Source: Flaccisagitta enflata (Eukaryota; Chaetognatha; Sagittoidea; Aphragmophora). Taken from it: DNA of 64,000 nt. The notes beneath the pieces were generated by a model. That model did not search any database. It saw only the letters and a program-made list of their open reading frames with translations, and had not been told where the DNA came from. Positions 21,116 through 35,240 of this stretch are shown piece by piece (within the stretch, counting starts at the first letter, position 1; each line of letters begins with the position of its first letter). The translations under genes were made by a program, and so were the position numbers. Where the stretch lies: assembly GCA_965153355.1 (NCBI GenBank), contig OZ231128.1, positions 37,882,001-37,946,000 on the forward strand, given 5' to 3'.

Positions 21116-21763
21116 GGTTTAATGACTATGTGAAAAAGTTAATGAGGCCTAGGAGTTTGAGAAAAATTGGGAAGAATTGTTGGAAATTATTTAAAAAATG
21201 GGTTAAAAAGAGAAACGTAATCATTTACGTCTCGCACGCGACTAGAAGGCGTTGGTCATGCTTTTTTTCTAGTCCTCCTTAAATATCACTTTTGACAAAG
21301 CGGAAACGAGTTAACTCAACACATGATCCATAATGCACATCCTAACCAGCCAGACCCTCTCCCTACTGTCGTTTTTCTCTTGAATTAACAGGCATATTCC
21401 CCTCCCTCTAACACCTTCCCACCTTCTTCCCCCATTTCAACTATCTTTTATCCTCCTCGCTCTTCTCCACTCCTCACTCTTCCTCTGCTTCCTCCTTCTC
21501 CTCCTCCTCCTCCTCCTCCTAATTCCCGTTCCACCATCTTTCCCAAGTTTTTTTTTCTTTCTCCCTGCGCCTTCTCTCTTTAGCTCAAAATCGGGGGGTG
21601 CGACGGTCTGGAAGGTGATTATAGAAGTTTATCGTGTTGCCTCTAGGTCGGTCTTTCACTCTCTCTCTCTGGCTCGTTCTCTTAATACTTGCGCTCGGAA
21701 GATAGAGTCGCACAACACAAAGGCAGCTGTTAAAAACCCATCGTCCCACCATCTCTCACTCCT

Positions 21764-22435
<672 letters not shown>

Positions 22436-22612
22436 TGAGTGGTCAACGGTATGCTGAAATGTGAGACTTGAGAATTTTGGCCTTGAGGATGAGATTTGGG
22501 CCGTAATTGAAACTTTAGCCTCGAGCTTGAAATTGAGACTTGAGGGGGGGGGGAGAGTAGAAGGAGAAGAAGGAGAAATTTCCCCATGGGTGAATGCATG
22601 GGTCAAAAAGAT
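22436..22612. mobile_element. GGCAGCGGCC-family element, 3' part
   Basis: GTGGTCAACGGTATGC is followed by units like GGCCTTGAGGATGAGATTTG, then TTGAGGGGGGGGGAGAG, AGAAGGAGAAGAAGGAGAAA, TTTCCCCATGGGTGAATGC and GGGTCAAAAAG. It closely parallels 20990-21115, with the left TIR missing. Confidence 0.6.
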
Positions 22613-22770
22613 TTAAGGACTTTAAAATGGTTATATTCTATTTCTTTTAGACTGTCTCTCCAATTTTCACTTTGTCGGTCAATGGGGTGCACCCCACCGC
22701 TTGTTAGTCTATTGGTCAATATTCTCTTTTTGTTTGTTCGGATGCGTATTACTTGCGACAACCCCCTCCC

Positions 22771-22976
<206 letters not shown>

Positions 22977-23114
22977 TTCTAGGGCTCCTTTGGCATTAAC
23001 TTTTGTCTTGCTTTCAAATAAATAAGAATTTGTCAGTGGTACTATTGAATGTCTTGAACGTTTCAGCGGCGAAGGAAAATTTAGACACGCCTAATTTGTG
23101 GCCCACAAATTTTA

Positions 23115-23242
23115 CACATTTTACTTTTTTTTATGATTTCATTTTTTTCACCTCACTGCTCCTGCCCAAATGGTCTAGTGACCTCAAATATAGCCCCTGC
23201 CCATCCACACGCGACTTCGGTAGCCGTGTATCCGGATTTGTT
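23115..23242 (+). mobile_element. Hairpin element, subfamily A, 3' fragment
   Basis: ACACATTTTACTTTTTTTTA, CCTCACTGCTCCTGCCC, AGTGACCTCAAATATAGCCC, CATCCACACGCGACTTCGG, GCCGTGTATCCGGATTTG. The 5' hairpin and tandem zone are gone. It is followed within 45 bp by a CTTT tract. Confidence 0.75.
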
Positions 23243-23283
23243 TTCTTTTACATACATATTTTCTTCTCTTCTTTTCATTCTCT

Positions 23284-23301
23284 CTTCTTTTTCTTTCTTT
23301 T

Positions 23302-23385
<84 letters not shown>

Positions 23386-23388
23386 TCC
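23284..23388. repeat. (CTTT)n microsatellite
   Basis: About 95 bp of CTTT. Confidence 0.95.
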
Positions 23389-23654
23389 TGCTGCTCTTCC
23401 TTTTCTTCTTCTTTTTTTTCTGAGTTTGACTGGCGATCAGAGCGAAAGGCACGAATAAAAATAGATTCAAAATCAAAAGAGGAAATTGCCTGAAAGCGCC
23501 CTTGAATTCAATTTTCGTGATTTTTTTTCTGCTCAAGCTGCAAAATTTCTCCATCTTTTCTCAAAGCTACTTTCACACTCAGCCACACTGTCTGTTCTGT
23601 TTATCTCTGCAAATCTTTTTATTTTTATCAGTATTTTTTTTTTCATCTTTGAAC

Positions 23655-24029
23655 TGTTTGTGTGTCTCTGTTTCTGTGTCTCTGTGTCTCGGTGTCTCGG
23701 TGTCACTGTGTCTCTTTGTCTCGGTGTCTTTGTGTCTCGGTGTCTCTGTGTCTCTGTGTCTCAGTGTCTCTGTATCTCGGTGTCTCTGTGTGTCTGTCTC
23801 TGTGTGTCTGTCTCTGTGTCCTGGTGTCTCGGTGTCTGTCTCGGTGTCTATGTGTCTCTGTGTCTCTGTCTCTGTGTCTCTGTGTCTCTGAGTCTCTGTG
23901 TCTCTGTCTCTGTCTCTGTGTCACTGTTTCTGTCTCTGTGTCTCTGTGTCTCTGTGTCTCTGTGTCTCTGTGTCTCTATGTCTCTGTCTCTGTGTCTCTG
24001 TCTCTTTGTTTCTGTGTGTGTGTGTGTGT

Positions 24030-24092
<63 letters not shown>
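23655..24092. repeat. (TCTGTG)/(TCTCGG)n, (GT)n and (CT)n compound repeat
   Basis: About 350 bp of degenerate TCTGTG with TCTCGG variants, then GT, then about 60 bp of CT. The Cys/Val/Ser/Leu ORFs are artefacts. Confidence 0.9.
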
Positions 24093-24101
<9 letters not shown>

Positions 24102-24403
24102 GATACAAATCCACACACAGTGTGCAGTGTGCTGTGTTCACAGTTGCAATTTTTGACCCGACTTTACATCCGCGCATGATTGAATCCATTCTCTTTCTAT
24201 TTCTTCCGCTGTATCTGTCATTCTGTCATTCTGTCAATCTGTCTGTCTGTCTGTCTGCCTCTCTGTCGGTTTGTCTGTCTGTCTGTCTCTCTAACTTACT
24301 CTCTCTCTCTCTCTCTCCCGCCCCCTGAAAATCCCAGAACGGCAGAAATGCTGCTTTGAAACTGTTTTCTCCAGATTATGGAAAGTTTTGCGTAGCCTGG
24401 TGA

Positions 24404-24586
<183 letters not shown>

Positions 24587-24718
24587 CACATTGATTTTCT
24601 GAACGAAAGAACTCTCATGGAAACGATGGGCTAGAATCACTGAGTGGAAGGAATGAAAGAACGAAAAATATGAAACGAAAATACGAAAAATCCAAGCTAA
24701 AATAGATGAACCCTGCTC

Positions 24719-25303
24719 TACTATCTTGGAAAAAGAAATCTTTACTCACGTTTTAGCAAATATCTCTGATTATATGCGCCCGATCGGTAACGAAATTAAT
24801 GCCCTACAAATTTGCAAGCGATCCACGCAAACCGCTTGTCTCTAACTCGATGCATTCAAATGTTATTCAACTTTTAATGAAATCTTTCAATTTAGCTTTT
24901 GCCCTTTCTACATGATCTTTAAACAATATCACTTCACACTTTTCTAAATTACTTCTAAATGAGCTGAGCTAGACAGATGCGGTTTGCGTAGACTGGTTGC
25001 AAATTCAAAGGGCTTCACTCATGTCACCTATTTTTCTATAATTTGTGGAGTCTATTTGGAGCTTTAAGTCTAAACGTAGCAAAAGAAAGGAATCAAGAAA
25101 ATGGCGTGAATGATCTGGAGCGCCATCAACCTAGAATACCTCAAGAAGCTCTACAAAATGCTTCCCCGATGAATGGCGGCTGTGGTTCAATTACAGGGGG
25201 CTCACACTAAATGATAATGGATTTTCAATTGATATGCATTCATTTTTACGTCAATAAATGAACTTATTTTCAAAGAGTAAAGATTTCTTTTTCCAAGATA
25301 GTA
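24719..25303. mobile_element. MITE with TACTATCTTGG ends
   Basis: TACTATCTTGGAAAAAGAAA, then TCTTTACTC on the left, recurs inverted at 25275-25303. A second internal pair (CACGCAAACCGC near 24823, GCGGTTTGCGTAG near 24978) folds inside it. TA lies at both ends, which would fit a Tc1/mariner-type TA duplication. There is no transposase ORF. Confidence 0.75.
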
Positions 25304-25319
25304 AGAAATTCAGCATATT

Positions 25320-25800
25320 GTGAATGTAAATTCGTAGTCCCTTCTATTTTCTTTCAATTTTCTACATTGGTTGTAACACAATCCCGCCTATAGCAGAGTG
25401 ACTATATCGGAAAGGCAGAGCATAGAAAGAATCGACTAAGAAAACAAGCCGAAAACTGGACAAAAGTTGCGGACGGTTGGGCAGGGGCTTATAAACTCAG
25501 GGTACGGCGAAGTACCCAATAACGCAAGCATTCCTGGTAGGCAGCAAGCAGATTTTGTAGAAAAACAATTTTCTGTCAAAAGCCCAAGATAAGCCTGGCC
25601 TATTTGAATTACCAGATTGTTTATAAAGGCTTGACATCATGTAGTTTAATAGCGTTGACAATATCTACTGCTTCATTATCCCGCTCTCTCTTTCATTGCA
25701 AACACTTACAGTGGATAAAATTGGGAAGTTTTTTTTAAAACGATTCAAATCATTTGTTTTTTACGCTAGGGCGAAGCTTTAATTCCTGCAGATTTGGCGA
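25320..25800. other. Unassigned DNA with a hairpin-element relic
   Basis: Near 25468 the words GTTGCGGACGGTTGGGCAGG match the 3' module of subfamily B/C on the minus strand. The rest is unrecognised. Confidence 0.4.
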
Positions 25801-25811
25801 TCAATAAAACC

Positions 25812-25862
25812 CAGCCCTCACCTAGCCCTAACGGAAGCCCTAACCCTAACCCTAGCCCTAAA
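25812..25862. repeat. Short telomere-like CCCTAA stretch
   Basis: CCTAGCCCTAACGG, then GCCCTAACCCTAACCCTAGC. About six CCCTAA or CCCTAG units are present, too short and impure to be a telomere. Confidence 0.6.
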
Positions 25863-26218
25863 TAAAAACCCGCTTAGAAAGTCTTTAGAACAAAAGACCT
25901 CGTCGATTAATTCATCTGTAGCTGTACCTTAAGTTGTACTGTTTATGTCTAAACAAACTTGATATTCGATTTGAAATCTGGGTGCAATAGTGTAATCATA
26001 ACGTAGAAACAAAAATATCGGATTGGGAATTGACTATGTCATTCAGGATCATTCATAATCGATATTTCTCAGCCTGAGCCTTGAGGATAAACCTAATCTC
26101 TAGGGAGAGAAGAAGGAAAGGAAGTTTTAAGCCAACCACCCGGTTGAGGAAGCTCTAGCTGAGACTGAGATAAACTGTCAGGGGAGAATCGAAAAAATGG
26201 GGACATTGCCGTGTGTGT

Positions 26219-26220
26219 GT

Positions 26221-26307
<87 letters not shown>
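26219..26307. repeat. (GA)n microsatellite
   Basis: About 85 bp of GA preceded by a short GTGTGTGTG. Confidence 0.95.
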
Positions 26308-26308
<1 letters not shown>

Positions 26309-26416
26309 AGGAGTAGAGTGTCTAGGAAAGTTGGTAGGATAGACGATGACGGGCGTAAGTTGTGATGACCCTTGACTCTTTAACAAATAACTTTTCCTTC
26401 CATTGAGAGGAATTCG

Positions 26417-26750
26417 TTTTTTAGTTGCGTCCATGCGACTCTACATCCCGCTCTGTTGATTTCTCTGTCCGTTCGTTTGTCCGTTCATCCGTCTGAATGT
26501 CCATCCATCCCTCCATCCATCTATCCATCCATCCATCCATCTATCCATTCATACGTTCATTTGTCCGTCTGTTTGTCTGTCTATCTGTCCCATTTAAAAC
26601 ACAGAGCATCAAGAAATATAAAAAAAAGTGGTTAAGAATTTTAAAAATTTCAAACAGTTTTACAAGGGCTTAAAGAAAAGTTAAAAAGGGCTGAAAAAAG
26701 TTAAAAGGGGTTACAGTTCTGCACGCGACTCATTAGTGTTGGCCTTGTTT
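26417..26750 (+). mobile_element. Hairpin element, subfamily E, full copy
   Basis: TTTTTTAGTTGCGTCCATGC, GACTCTACATCCCGCTCTG, a long (CCAT)n, (TGTC)n and (GTCC)n tandem zone, an internal AAAAAGGGCTGAAAAAAG stretch with TTAAAAAG-type direct repeats, then TTCTGCACGCGACTC and GTGTTGGCCTTGTTTT. The far word GCACGCGAC only partly complements the 5' arm GTTGCGTCC, so this copy has lost some pairing. The ends match subfamily D. Confidence 0.7.
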
Positions 26751-27718
26751 TGGTTCCTCCTTCCACCGTAGTACTAAAGTTGAGGAATGGAAACGGAAGA
26801 TCTGCCATGAGAAAGAGGAAGGAAAGATAGAAGAGTGGAAGGAAGGATAGAATTAGGAAAGAGAGAAAGGTTGGAGGAAAGGAAAGAACAAGGAAGCAGA
26901 GAGAGAGAGAGTAAGGAAGACAAAAATGAAGTAAGATCCGAAACAACGAAACAAGGGAGAAAGGGCAGAGGGACAAAAGAACAACATGAGAGATAGAAGA
27001 AAGGAATGAAGAAAGGACAAAAGGAAAAAATCTACGTGGAAGGAATAGTTGGATAGTTGGATTTGATTGTATGCAGTTGGAAAGTCTGCCAGATCGAAAA
27101 AAAGTAGGGAAAAGGAGAAAAGGAAGAGAATGAGAAAAAGGAAGCAAATACGCAAGTAGGCATTCATCGAAAAAAATGTCGGAAAAAAGTTAGCCAGGAT
27201 TAAAAGGAAGAAAAAAAACTTTAGCCTAGGTTTTAGATAAAGTTGAGATGCCCTGCTTTATGATTTAAAAACATGTTGCATTATCTTTTTCTTCCGCAAT
27301 GTTTCACCCAGTTGGCTCAGGAGTAGCCTTTGGGAAATTATGGCTCATCGCCTTCCTAACAGAGAAAAAAAACGAACCATGAATGTCCCACTGTTCTACT
27401 GTCAGTGTCAGCAATTAATGTTGTTTTAACGCAAATTCAGCAGTTTGCCCAATTTTTGCACTATGGACACGATTATGACCGACGCTTGCGTCATAATTGT
27501 CTGCAGTGGATGGTGGAAGTTCCTCTTTCAGAGAGTTTGGAAACGCAGTGAGTGAAAGTCAGTTAAAGGTGAATGTGCAGGGATGCGTCCAGACCGTAAG
27601 CGTACTAAAGCGTAAGCGTAAGCGTAAAGTGAAGTTTGTTTATTATAATAGTAGTCTCAATACTAAGGCTTTCTGATAAGTAACAGTTTTGGTTGGCGGA
27701 TCTCTTTAATGATAAAGA
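26751..27718. other. Purine-rich and unassigned spacer
   Basis: GGAAGGAAAG-rich DNA up to 27150, then unique-looking sequence. TAAGCG repeats four to five times near 27597-27627. No gene is recognised. Confidence 0.4.
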
Positions 27719-28339
27719 GATTTACTAATAGTCTAGGACCTTAGCGAAAAATCTCGGCGTTTGTGGAATAAAGCGTGGAAATTTGCATACAGGGTCAGTT
27801 TTTAGTGCTGAACAAGACTAGGATGGGTACATGTCAAAATTTTGAGTGTACCCATCTAAAAAATGCATTTTTTTCAAAAAAAAAAATTCAAAATACTGCT
27901 GTCGCCAGACCAATTGACTGATCAGCATGAAATTTTAGGCAAAGTTAGATATGCCTTTTATCTACTTGCATGCAAAATTTCAGCCAAATCGGTTCAGTAG
28001 AAGCGAAGATATTGCATTTTAAAGTCTAGGCCTACTTTTTGAAAAAGGGTTATGTTTCATTTTTTAGGTAAAATTTTGAATTTTTGAGCTATGAGTCGGA
28101 AGTTTTTTTTTGACATGTATGTTGACCTTCTTTACCTAAAAATGAAAAAATTCCAAAAAAATCTTGCATATTTGTCATTTTTTGGCTAAAAAACCCAAAA
28201 ATTGGGTTCTAAAATTTACACCCAATTTTGGAAAATGGCTTACATGGGGAAAAAATGTGAAATCTAGGTGCCCACTTGGGGAATTAGTTCTTAGTAAGTG
28301 TACAAACCTAATTCCAAAGTTTTGGTAGGGTACAGTCAC

Positions 28340-30219
28340 CCAAAAAGCCAAAAAAAACTTTCAAAGTTGGCAAAAAAAGGTCTCAAAATTTTGCACTTTT
28401 GTACACCCTGGGCTATTTGGCGCCGGTGCGCCCAAACGACTTGAGACAGCTTTACCAAATTTGGCATACAAGTTCTCAAGGTTCAGGCGCTTCTTCATGC
28501 AAAATTTGGATACCTGGCTGAATTTTAAGTACCGTTTTTTTCCAAAAAATGCTAAAAAAATGCTCAAAAAATCCAAAATTTGTTTTTTTTTGCCATGCAG
28601 GCTGTTCTATGACCATTGGGATCATGAAATTTGGCATGAACAAACATGTGCCCCACATGAACACACATACTAAATTTCAAAAGCCTGGGTTTAATACTTT
28701 TGGAGATATTCAGTTTTGAAATTTTTCAAAATTTTGCATTTTTTGATTTTTGACGTTTTTTTGAAAAAAATGAAAAATGTGCTTGCCAATTTTGTCAAAA
28801 TGGACTTGCTAATTCATATGAAGTGTAACAACCGAATTCCAAAGTTTCAGAGGGGTACGATGACCCTAAGAGGCTAAAAGAACTCTCAAAGTTGGCAAAA
28901 AAGGTCTCAAAATTTTGCATTTTTGGACACCCTGGGCTATTTGGTGCCGGTACGCCCAAACGACTTAAGACAACATTACCAAATTTGGCATACAAGTTTT
29001 CAAGGTTCAGGCGCATCTTCATGCAAAATTTTGGATACCTGGCTGAAGTTTAAGTACCGTTTTTGTCCAAAAATCGCTCAAAAAACGCTCAAAAAATCGA
29101 AAATTTGGTTTTTTTTGCCAAATAGGCTGTTCTATGACCATTGGGATCATGAAATTTGGCATGAATAAACATGTGCCCCACATGAACCCACATGCAAAAT
29201 TTCAAAAGCTTGGGTTCAATAGTTTTGGAGGAATTTGATTTTGAAATTGTTTCAAAAATTTGTAATTTTGGTTTTTTTGACATTTTTGAAAAAAAGATAA
29301 AGAACTCAATTGCCAATTTTGTGAAAATGGAAATTCCTGTTAATAGGAAGTGTACCAACCTAATTCCAAAGTTTCAGGAGGATACAATACCCCCAAAAAA
29401 CAAAAAAAACTCTCAAAGTTGTCAAAAAAGGTCTCAAAATTTTGCATTTTTGGACACTCTGGGCTATTTGGTGCCGGTACACTCAAATGACTTGAGACAG
29501 CTTAACCAAATTTGGCATACAAGTTCTTAATGTTCAGGCGCTTCTTCATGCAAAATTTTGGATACCTGACTGAATTTTGACTATCGGTTTTTTCCAAAAA
29601 ATGCTCAAAAAATAATAAAAAAATCCAAAATTTGGGTTTTTTAGCCGTATAGGCTGTTCTATGACCATCAGGATCATGAAATTTGGCATGAATAAAAATG
29701 TGCCCTACATGAACTCACATGCAAAATTTCAAAAGCTTGGGTTTAATAGTTTTGGGGAAATTTGATTTTGAATTTTTTCTAAAATGTGTAATTTTGGATT
29801 TTTTTACATTTTTCAATATGAATTTAAAGATAGGCTTGCCAATTTTTCAAAAATGAACTTACTAATTCATATGAAGTGTACCAACCTAATTCCAAAGTTG
29901 CTGGAGGGTACAATAACCCAAAAAGCCAGAAAAACCTTTCAAATTTGGCGAAAAAAAGTCTCAAAATTTTGCATTTTTGGACAACCTGAGCTATTTGGTG
30001 CTGGTATGCCCAAACAACTTCAGTGAGCTTTATCAAATTAAGCATACAAGTTCTCAAGGTTTAGGCGTTTCTTCAGGCAGAATTTTGGATACCTGCCTCA
30101 ATCTTTGTTACTGTTGTTCCACAAAAAATACTCAAAAAATGCTCAAAAAATCCAAAATATGTTTTTTTTTGGCCATTTCCGCTATTCTATGACCATCAGG
30201 ATCATGAAATTTGGCATGA
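28340..30219. repeat. Left-arm tandem units, period about 525 bp
   Basis: The phrase CTGGGCTATTTGG occurs at 28408, 28932 and 29459, with CTGAGCTATTTGG at 29987 (spacings 524, 527, 528). Each unit also carries CATGCAAAATTTTGGATACC, CTATGACCATTGGGATCATG and CCTAATTCCAAAGTTTCAGG. The last unit lacks its end and passes into the spacer. Confidence 0.85.
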
Positions 30220-31885
30220 TTTGATTTATATGAAGTGTACCAGCCTAATTCCAAAGTTTCAGGAGGGTATGCTAACCCAAAAGGCCAGAAAAACTTTTCA
30301 CAGTTGCAAAAATGGGTCTCAAAATTTGGGTCCCTCCTCCGCTCCTATTAAGATCCTGTCTGTAAAGAGACCAATAAACATGTAAAAATGGGTCCTAAAA
30401 TCATAGGGATTTACTTTTTTTGGCCAAGCCAACTAACTAAATTACAATGAGCAAGTTTAGATTACCATCCATATCATACAGAGTACAAAAAAAGAAGTCA
30501 CCATCCAAAGCTATGTGCAATATACAGTTTTGTTGATAGCTATCTCAGGAAGTTTACTCAATTTCAAAAGAAGAAAAGTACATCTACTTTCATCAAGTTT
30601 GCATAAGCTCTAATCAATATCTTAGCATTCTTGCAACCACGAAGACACACAGAAGTAGAAACATAGAGACACAGAGACACAGTGACACAAAGACAGAGAG
30701 GCACAGAGACACAGAAACACAGAGACAGAGAGACAAAGAAACACAGAGAAAAAAAGACACAAAGACTAGATGGAACAAAGATACAAATACAGACACAGAA
30801 GCACAAAGACACAAAGACATTAAGACTGTTTCAAAAGATATAAAGCATAACCAGTTATCAAATTCAGTAGCAAAAACTTTCCAGCATAAAAGCACAAAAA
30901 GCTCATATTTCGCTAGCCCAGTGAGATGAAATTTTATATGAAACATCCACTTTCAGCAAAATACAGCTACAAATCTCAATCAACCTACTTTAAGAAAGGG
31001 GCTGTTTTTTTATGACAAAGGATGATTGTAAAAATTTTTAGTCAGACCAAATACCTAAAAAATGTTTCCATGTCTATCGCTATACTAATTTGAATAATAA
31101 AACTTTTTTTGTTCAGATAATGGGTGGTTTTTAAAAAGGTAGTTTTTAATTTTTTAGATATCATTTTTAAAATTTCTTTTAAGTAAAAATTTTTTTTTTT
31201 TGCTACCTAGATATGATCGTGTTCTATTATGAACATTTTTTATGAGGATCAATATTTTCATTTTATCTTTAAAAAACTGAATTGAATTAGGGACCACTTA
31301 AAAATTTTTAATGAAATTTGATTAGAAATTAATGATTTTCACAAAATTTACTTTTGAATAAAGATAGTTGAATAAAAGTAGGTCTTAGGAAACTGTAAAA
31401 ACCAAGACTTTTTAACTAAAAAACAAAATGCACATCCATAACACTAATAATAACTAATTATCACTTTTAGTTATAAACAGGCAATAATGCTCAGAAAAGA
31501 TTATTTTGGTTTATCTTACATGATTTGAATTTGTATATTCTAATATCATATACAAATTCAGAGATTCATCATTTCAAATATTCACATAATAAGCAGTTAC
31601 AGACAGTTTTTCTTTTATTCAGATACAGAGCTACCTTTTTTATGTCCACCCGGTAGAAGTAAGAAATAAGCATTTGTATCGAAGTGGGACTTATGCATCA
31701 ACTTAAGATGGTAGTTTCTACCATTCCCGTCACACCAACAACTCAATCCTTCAAGACACCGGCCCCCTAAACCCCTAGGGGTCGCTTATAGTTAATCTCC
31801 GCAAAAATCGACCTGCATCGGACAGACTGACCGAGACTCCTTCCTGCATCGTGAACCGATATCCGGTGTGCAACACCGAGACAGA

Positions 31886-31891
31886 CCGATG

Positions 31892-31932
<41 letters not shown>

Positions 31933-32020
31933 GGGGATTAGTAAGGAGAAGAGAGGGAGAGGTCGAGGAGAGACAATGGAGAGAAAAATGGAAGTGTGAA
32001 TGGAGAACGGGGTAAGAAAT

Positions 32021-32098
<78 letters not shown>
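31886..32098. repeat. (GACA)n and (GA)n microsatellites
   Basis: About 45 bp of GACA (31888-31932) and about 75 bp of GA (32023-32097) within the spacer. Confidence 0.95.
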
Positions 32099-32099
<1 letters not shown>

Positions 32100-32459
32100 T
32101 CAATTTTTTCAGTCAGATTTGGGTGAGCGATTGCCCAAAATTGATAACAGTAAAAGAGAAGACAAAAAAGGTTGAATGACTGGCTCATGCTCATGCATTC
32201 TTACATTTACAATGTCTTTCATTCGATATTCATTCATGCCATGGACGAATTATTCATGTCTGAAATTAAAAAAACAGTTTCAAACCGACTGGTTTCCTTT
32301 AAACAAATTCGAAATTTTTCCAATTTTTATCTAAGATCGTTTTCCATTGGAATAAAAAATAGATTTCTCCAAATTGATAACAAATACAAGGAAAGCGACT
32401 CTACTGTATGTTCAATTTGGATTTACTATGATAAGCGACTTATCAGCACTTCTAAGTGG

Positions 32460-32590
<131 letters not shown>

Positions 32591-33384
32591 AGACAGTCAC
32601 AGACACAGACCCCCCCACACACACACCTTATTTAAGATATGGTTACATGGTAAACATTTATTAATAATGTGTTAACTATGAAAAAAATGTTGAATCGTAT
32701 CGGAAATCGATATCTAGCTATATCTAATAATCGATTTATAGCTATCTCTTCTCGTATCTATTGGAGACGAGAATCACTTTGATCGTGCAGTAGATCGTAT
32801 CTAGTTCGTAACACCTGGATCGTCAGTGGTTACTTATAGTCTACTCCTTGATCTCTTTCGCGATCACGGCTTTGCAACATGTGGAACGAAACCACAATAA
32901 AAAATATTTCCCTTTCCGTAGCTCCATCAGTGCTCTATCATTTGCTGATAATTATTGAATCTTTTTTTTTGAACACTGACCCATTGAAAATAAAGTTTAT
33001 GTAGGTTGCAACTTATCAGCAAATTGGCGTTGTTATTTATTTGTTTTTTTTTTCAATGAAATGACCATTCCATGGTTTTTTTAAATCAGTCACTTGACTG
33101 TATCTTGATTGTATTTGTTAATTCATTAAACCGTATATTTCATGAGAAGTTATGATGAATTCAGTTGTGATGAATCTGTATTTTGTTTTAACCATGTTAT
33201 GAAATAGTTAAAAAAAGGGATAAGATTATTCAGCTAGTCAAGCCAAATTTGAGGGCAAACTTAGTCATTTTGTAGCTAAATATGCATGCTTGTTCTAATT
33301 GTTTATATGGCCTAGCCCAAGACTATTGCACCTATAATTCAAAACTTTACATGTGGGTTCACGTGGGGCACATGTCTATTCATG

Positions 33385-35240
33385 CCAAATTTCATGATCC
33401 TGATGGTCATAGAATAGCGGAAATGGCCAAAAAAACCATACTTTGGATTTTTCGAGCGTTTTTTGAGTATTTTTTTGTGGAAAAACAGTAATAAAAATTG
33501 AGGCAGGTATCCAAAATTCTGCCTGAAGAAACGCCTAAATCTTGAGAACTTGTATGCTAAATTTGGTAAAGCTCACTGAAATTGTTTGGGCATACCTGCA
33601 CCAAATAGCCCAGGTTGTCCAAAAATACAAAATTTTGAGACCTTTTTTTGCCAACTTTGAAAGTTTTTTCTGGCTTTTTGGGTTATTGTACCCTCCTGAA
33701 ACTTTGGAATTAGCTTGGTACACTTCATGCGAATTAGTAAGTTCATTTTTGAAAAATTGGCAAGCCTATTTTTGAATTCATATTGAAAAATGTCAAAAAA
33801 TCCAAAATTACACATTTTTGAAAAAATTAAAAATCAAATTTCTCCAAAACAATTAAACCCAAGCTTTTGAAATTTTGCATGTGAGTTTATGTGGGGCACA
33901 TGTTTATTCATGCCAAATTTCATGATCCTGATGGTCATAAAACAGCCTATACGGCTAAAAAAAACAAATTTTGGATTTTTTGAGCGTTCATTGAGCATTT
34001 TTTGGAAAAAAACAATAGTCAAAATTAAGTCAGGTATCCAAAATTTTGCATGAAGAAGCACCTAAACATTGAGAACTTGTATGCCAAATTTGGTTAGGCT
34101 GTCTCAAGTCATTTGGGCGTACCAGCACCAAATAGCCCCACTTTGAGAGGTTTTTTTGGCTTTTTGGGTTATTGTACCCTCCTGAAACTTTGGAATTAGG
34201 TTGGTACACTTCATGTTAGTAGGAAATTCCATTTTCACAAAATTGGCAATTATATTTTTGATTTGTTTTTCAAAAAGGTCAAAAAATCCAAAATTACAAA
34301 TTTTTGAAAAAATTTCAAAATCAAATTTCTCCAAAACTGTTAAACCCAAGCTTTTGAAATTTTACATGTGGGTTATTCATGCCAAATTTCATGATCCTGA
34401 TGGTCATAGAACAGCCTATATGGCCAAAAAACCTAAATTTTGGATTTTTTGAGCGTTTTTTGAGCATTTTTTTGAAAAAATTGTAGTTAAAATTGAGTCA
34501 GATATCGAAAATTTTGCATAAAGAAGCGCATGAGTCTTGAGAGCTTGTATACTAAATTTGGTGTAGCTAACTAAAGCCATTTGGCCGTAGCGTTACTAAA
34601 TATCCCAGGGTGTCCAAAAATGCAAAATTTTGGGACCTTCTTTTCCAACTTTGAAACATTTTTTAGCCTCTTAGGGTCATTGTACCCCTCTGAAACTTTG
34701 GAATTAGGTTGTTACACTTCATATGAATTAGCAAGTTCATTTTGACAAAATTGGCAAGCACATTTTTCATTTTTTTCAAAAAAACGTCAAAAATCAAAAA
34801 ATGCAAAATTTTGAAAAACTTCAAAACTGAATATCTCCAAAAGTATTAAACCCAGGCTTTTGAAATTTGATATGTGTGTTCATGTGGGGCACATGTTTAT
34901 TCATGCCAAATTTCATGATCCTGATGGTCATAGAACAGCCTATATGGCAAAAAAAAAACAAATTTTGGATTTTTTGAGCGTTTTTTGAGTATTTTTTGAA
35001 AAAAAATGGTACTTAGAATTCAGCCAGGTATCCAAAATTTGGCATGAAGAAGCGCCTGAACCTTAAGAACTTGTATGCCAAATTTGGTAAAGCTGTCTCA
35101 AGTCGTTTGGGCATACCGGCGCCATAAAGCCCAGGGTGTCCAAAAGTGCAAAATTTTGAGACCTTTTTTTGTCAACTTTGAAAGGTTTTTTTGGCTTTTT
35201 GGGTTATTGTACCCTCCTGAAACTTTGGAATTAGGTTTGT
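33385..35240. repeat. Right-arm tandem units, inverted relative to the left arm
   Basis: CCAAATAGCCC or its variants occur at about 33602, 34128, 34600 and 35121. The gap between the second and third is about 50 bp shorter than the others, so the right arm has a deletion in one unit. The arms have therefore diverged or been edited since they formed. Confidence 0.8.

Noticed and set aside
28361-30057. Short ORFs with FGKKRYLKF or HPGLFGAG-like words recurring across the foldback arms
   Set aside because: They recur because the 525-bp units recur. Frames and stops differ between units, so coding constraint is not supported.
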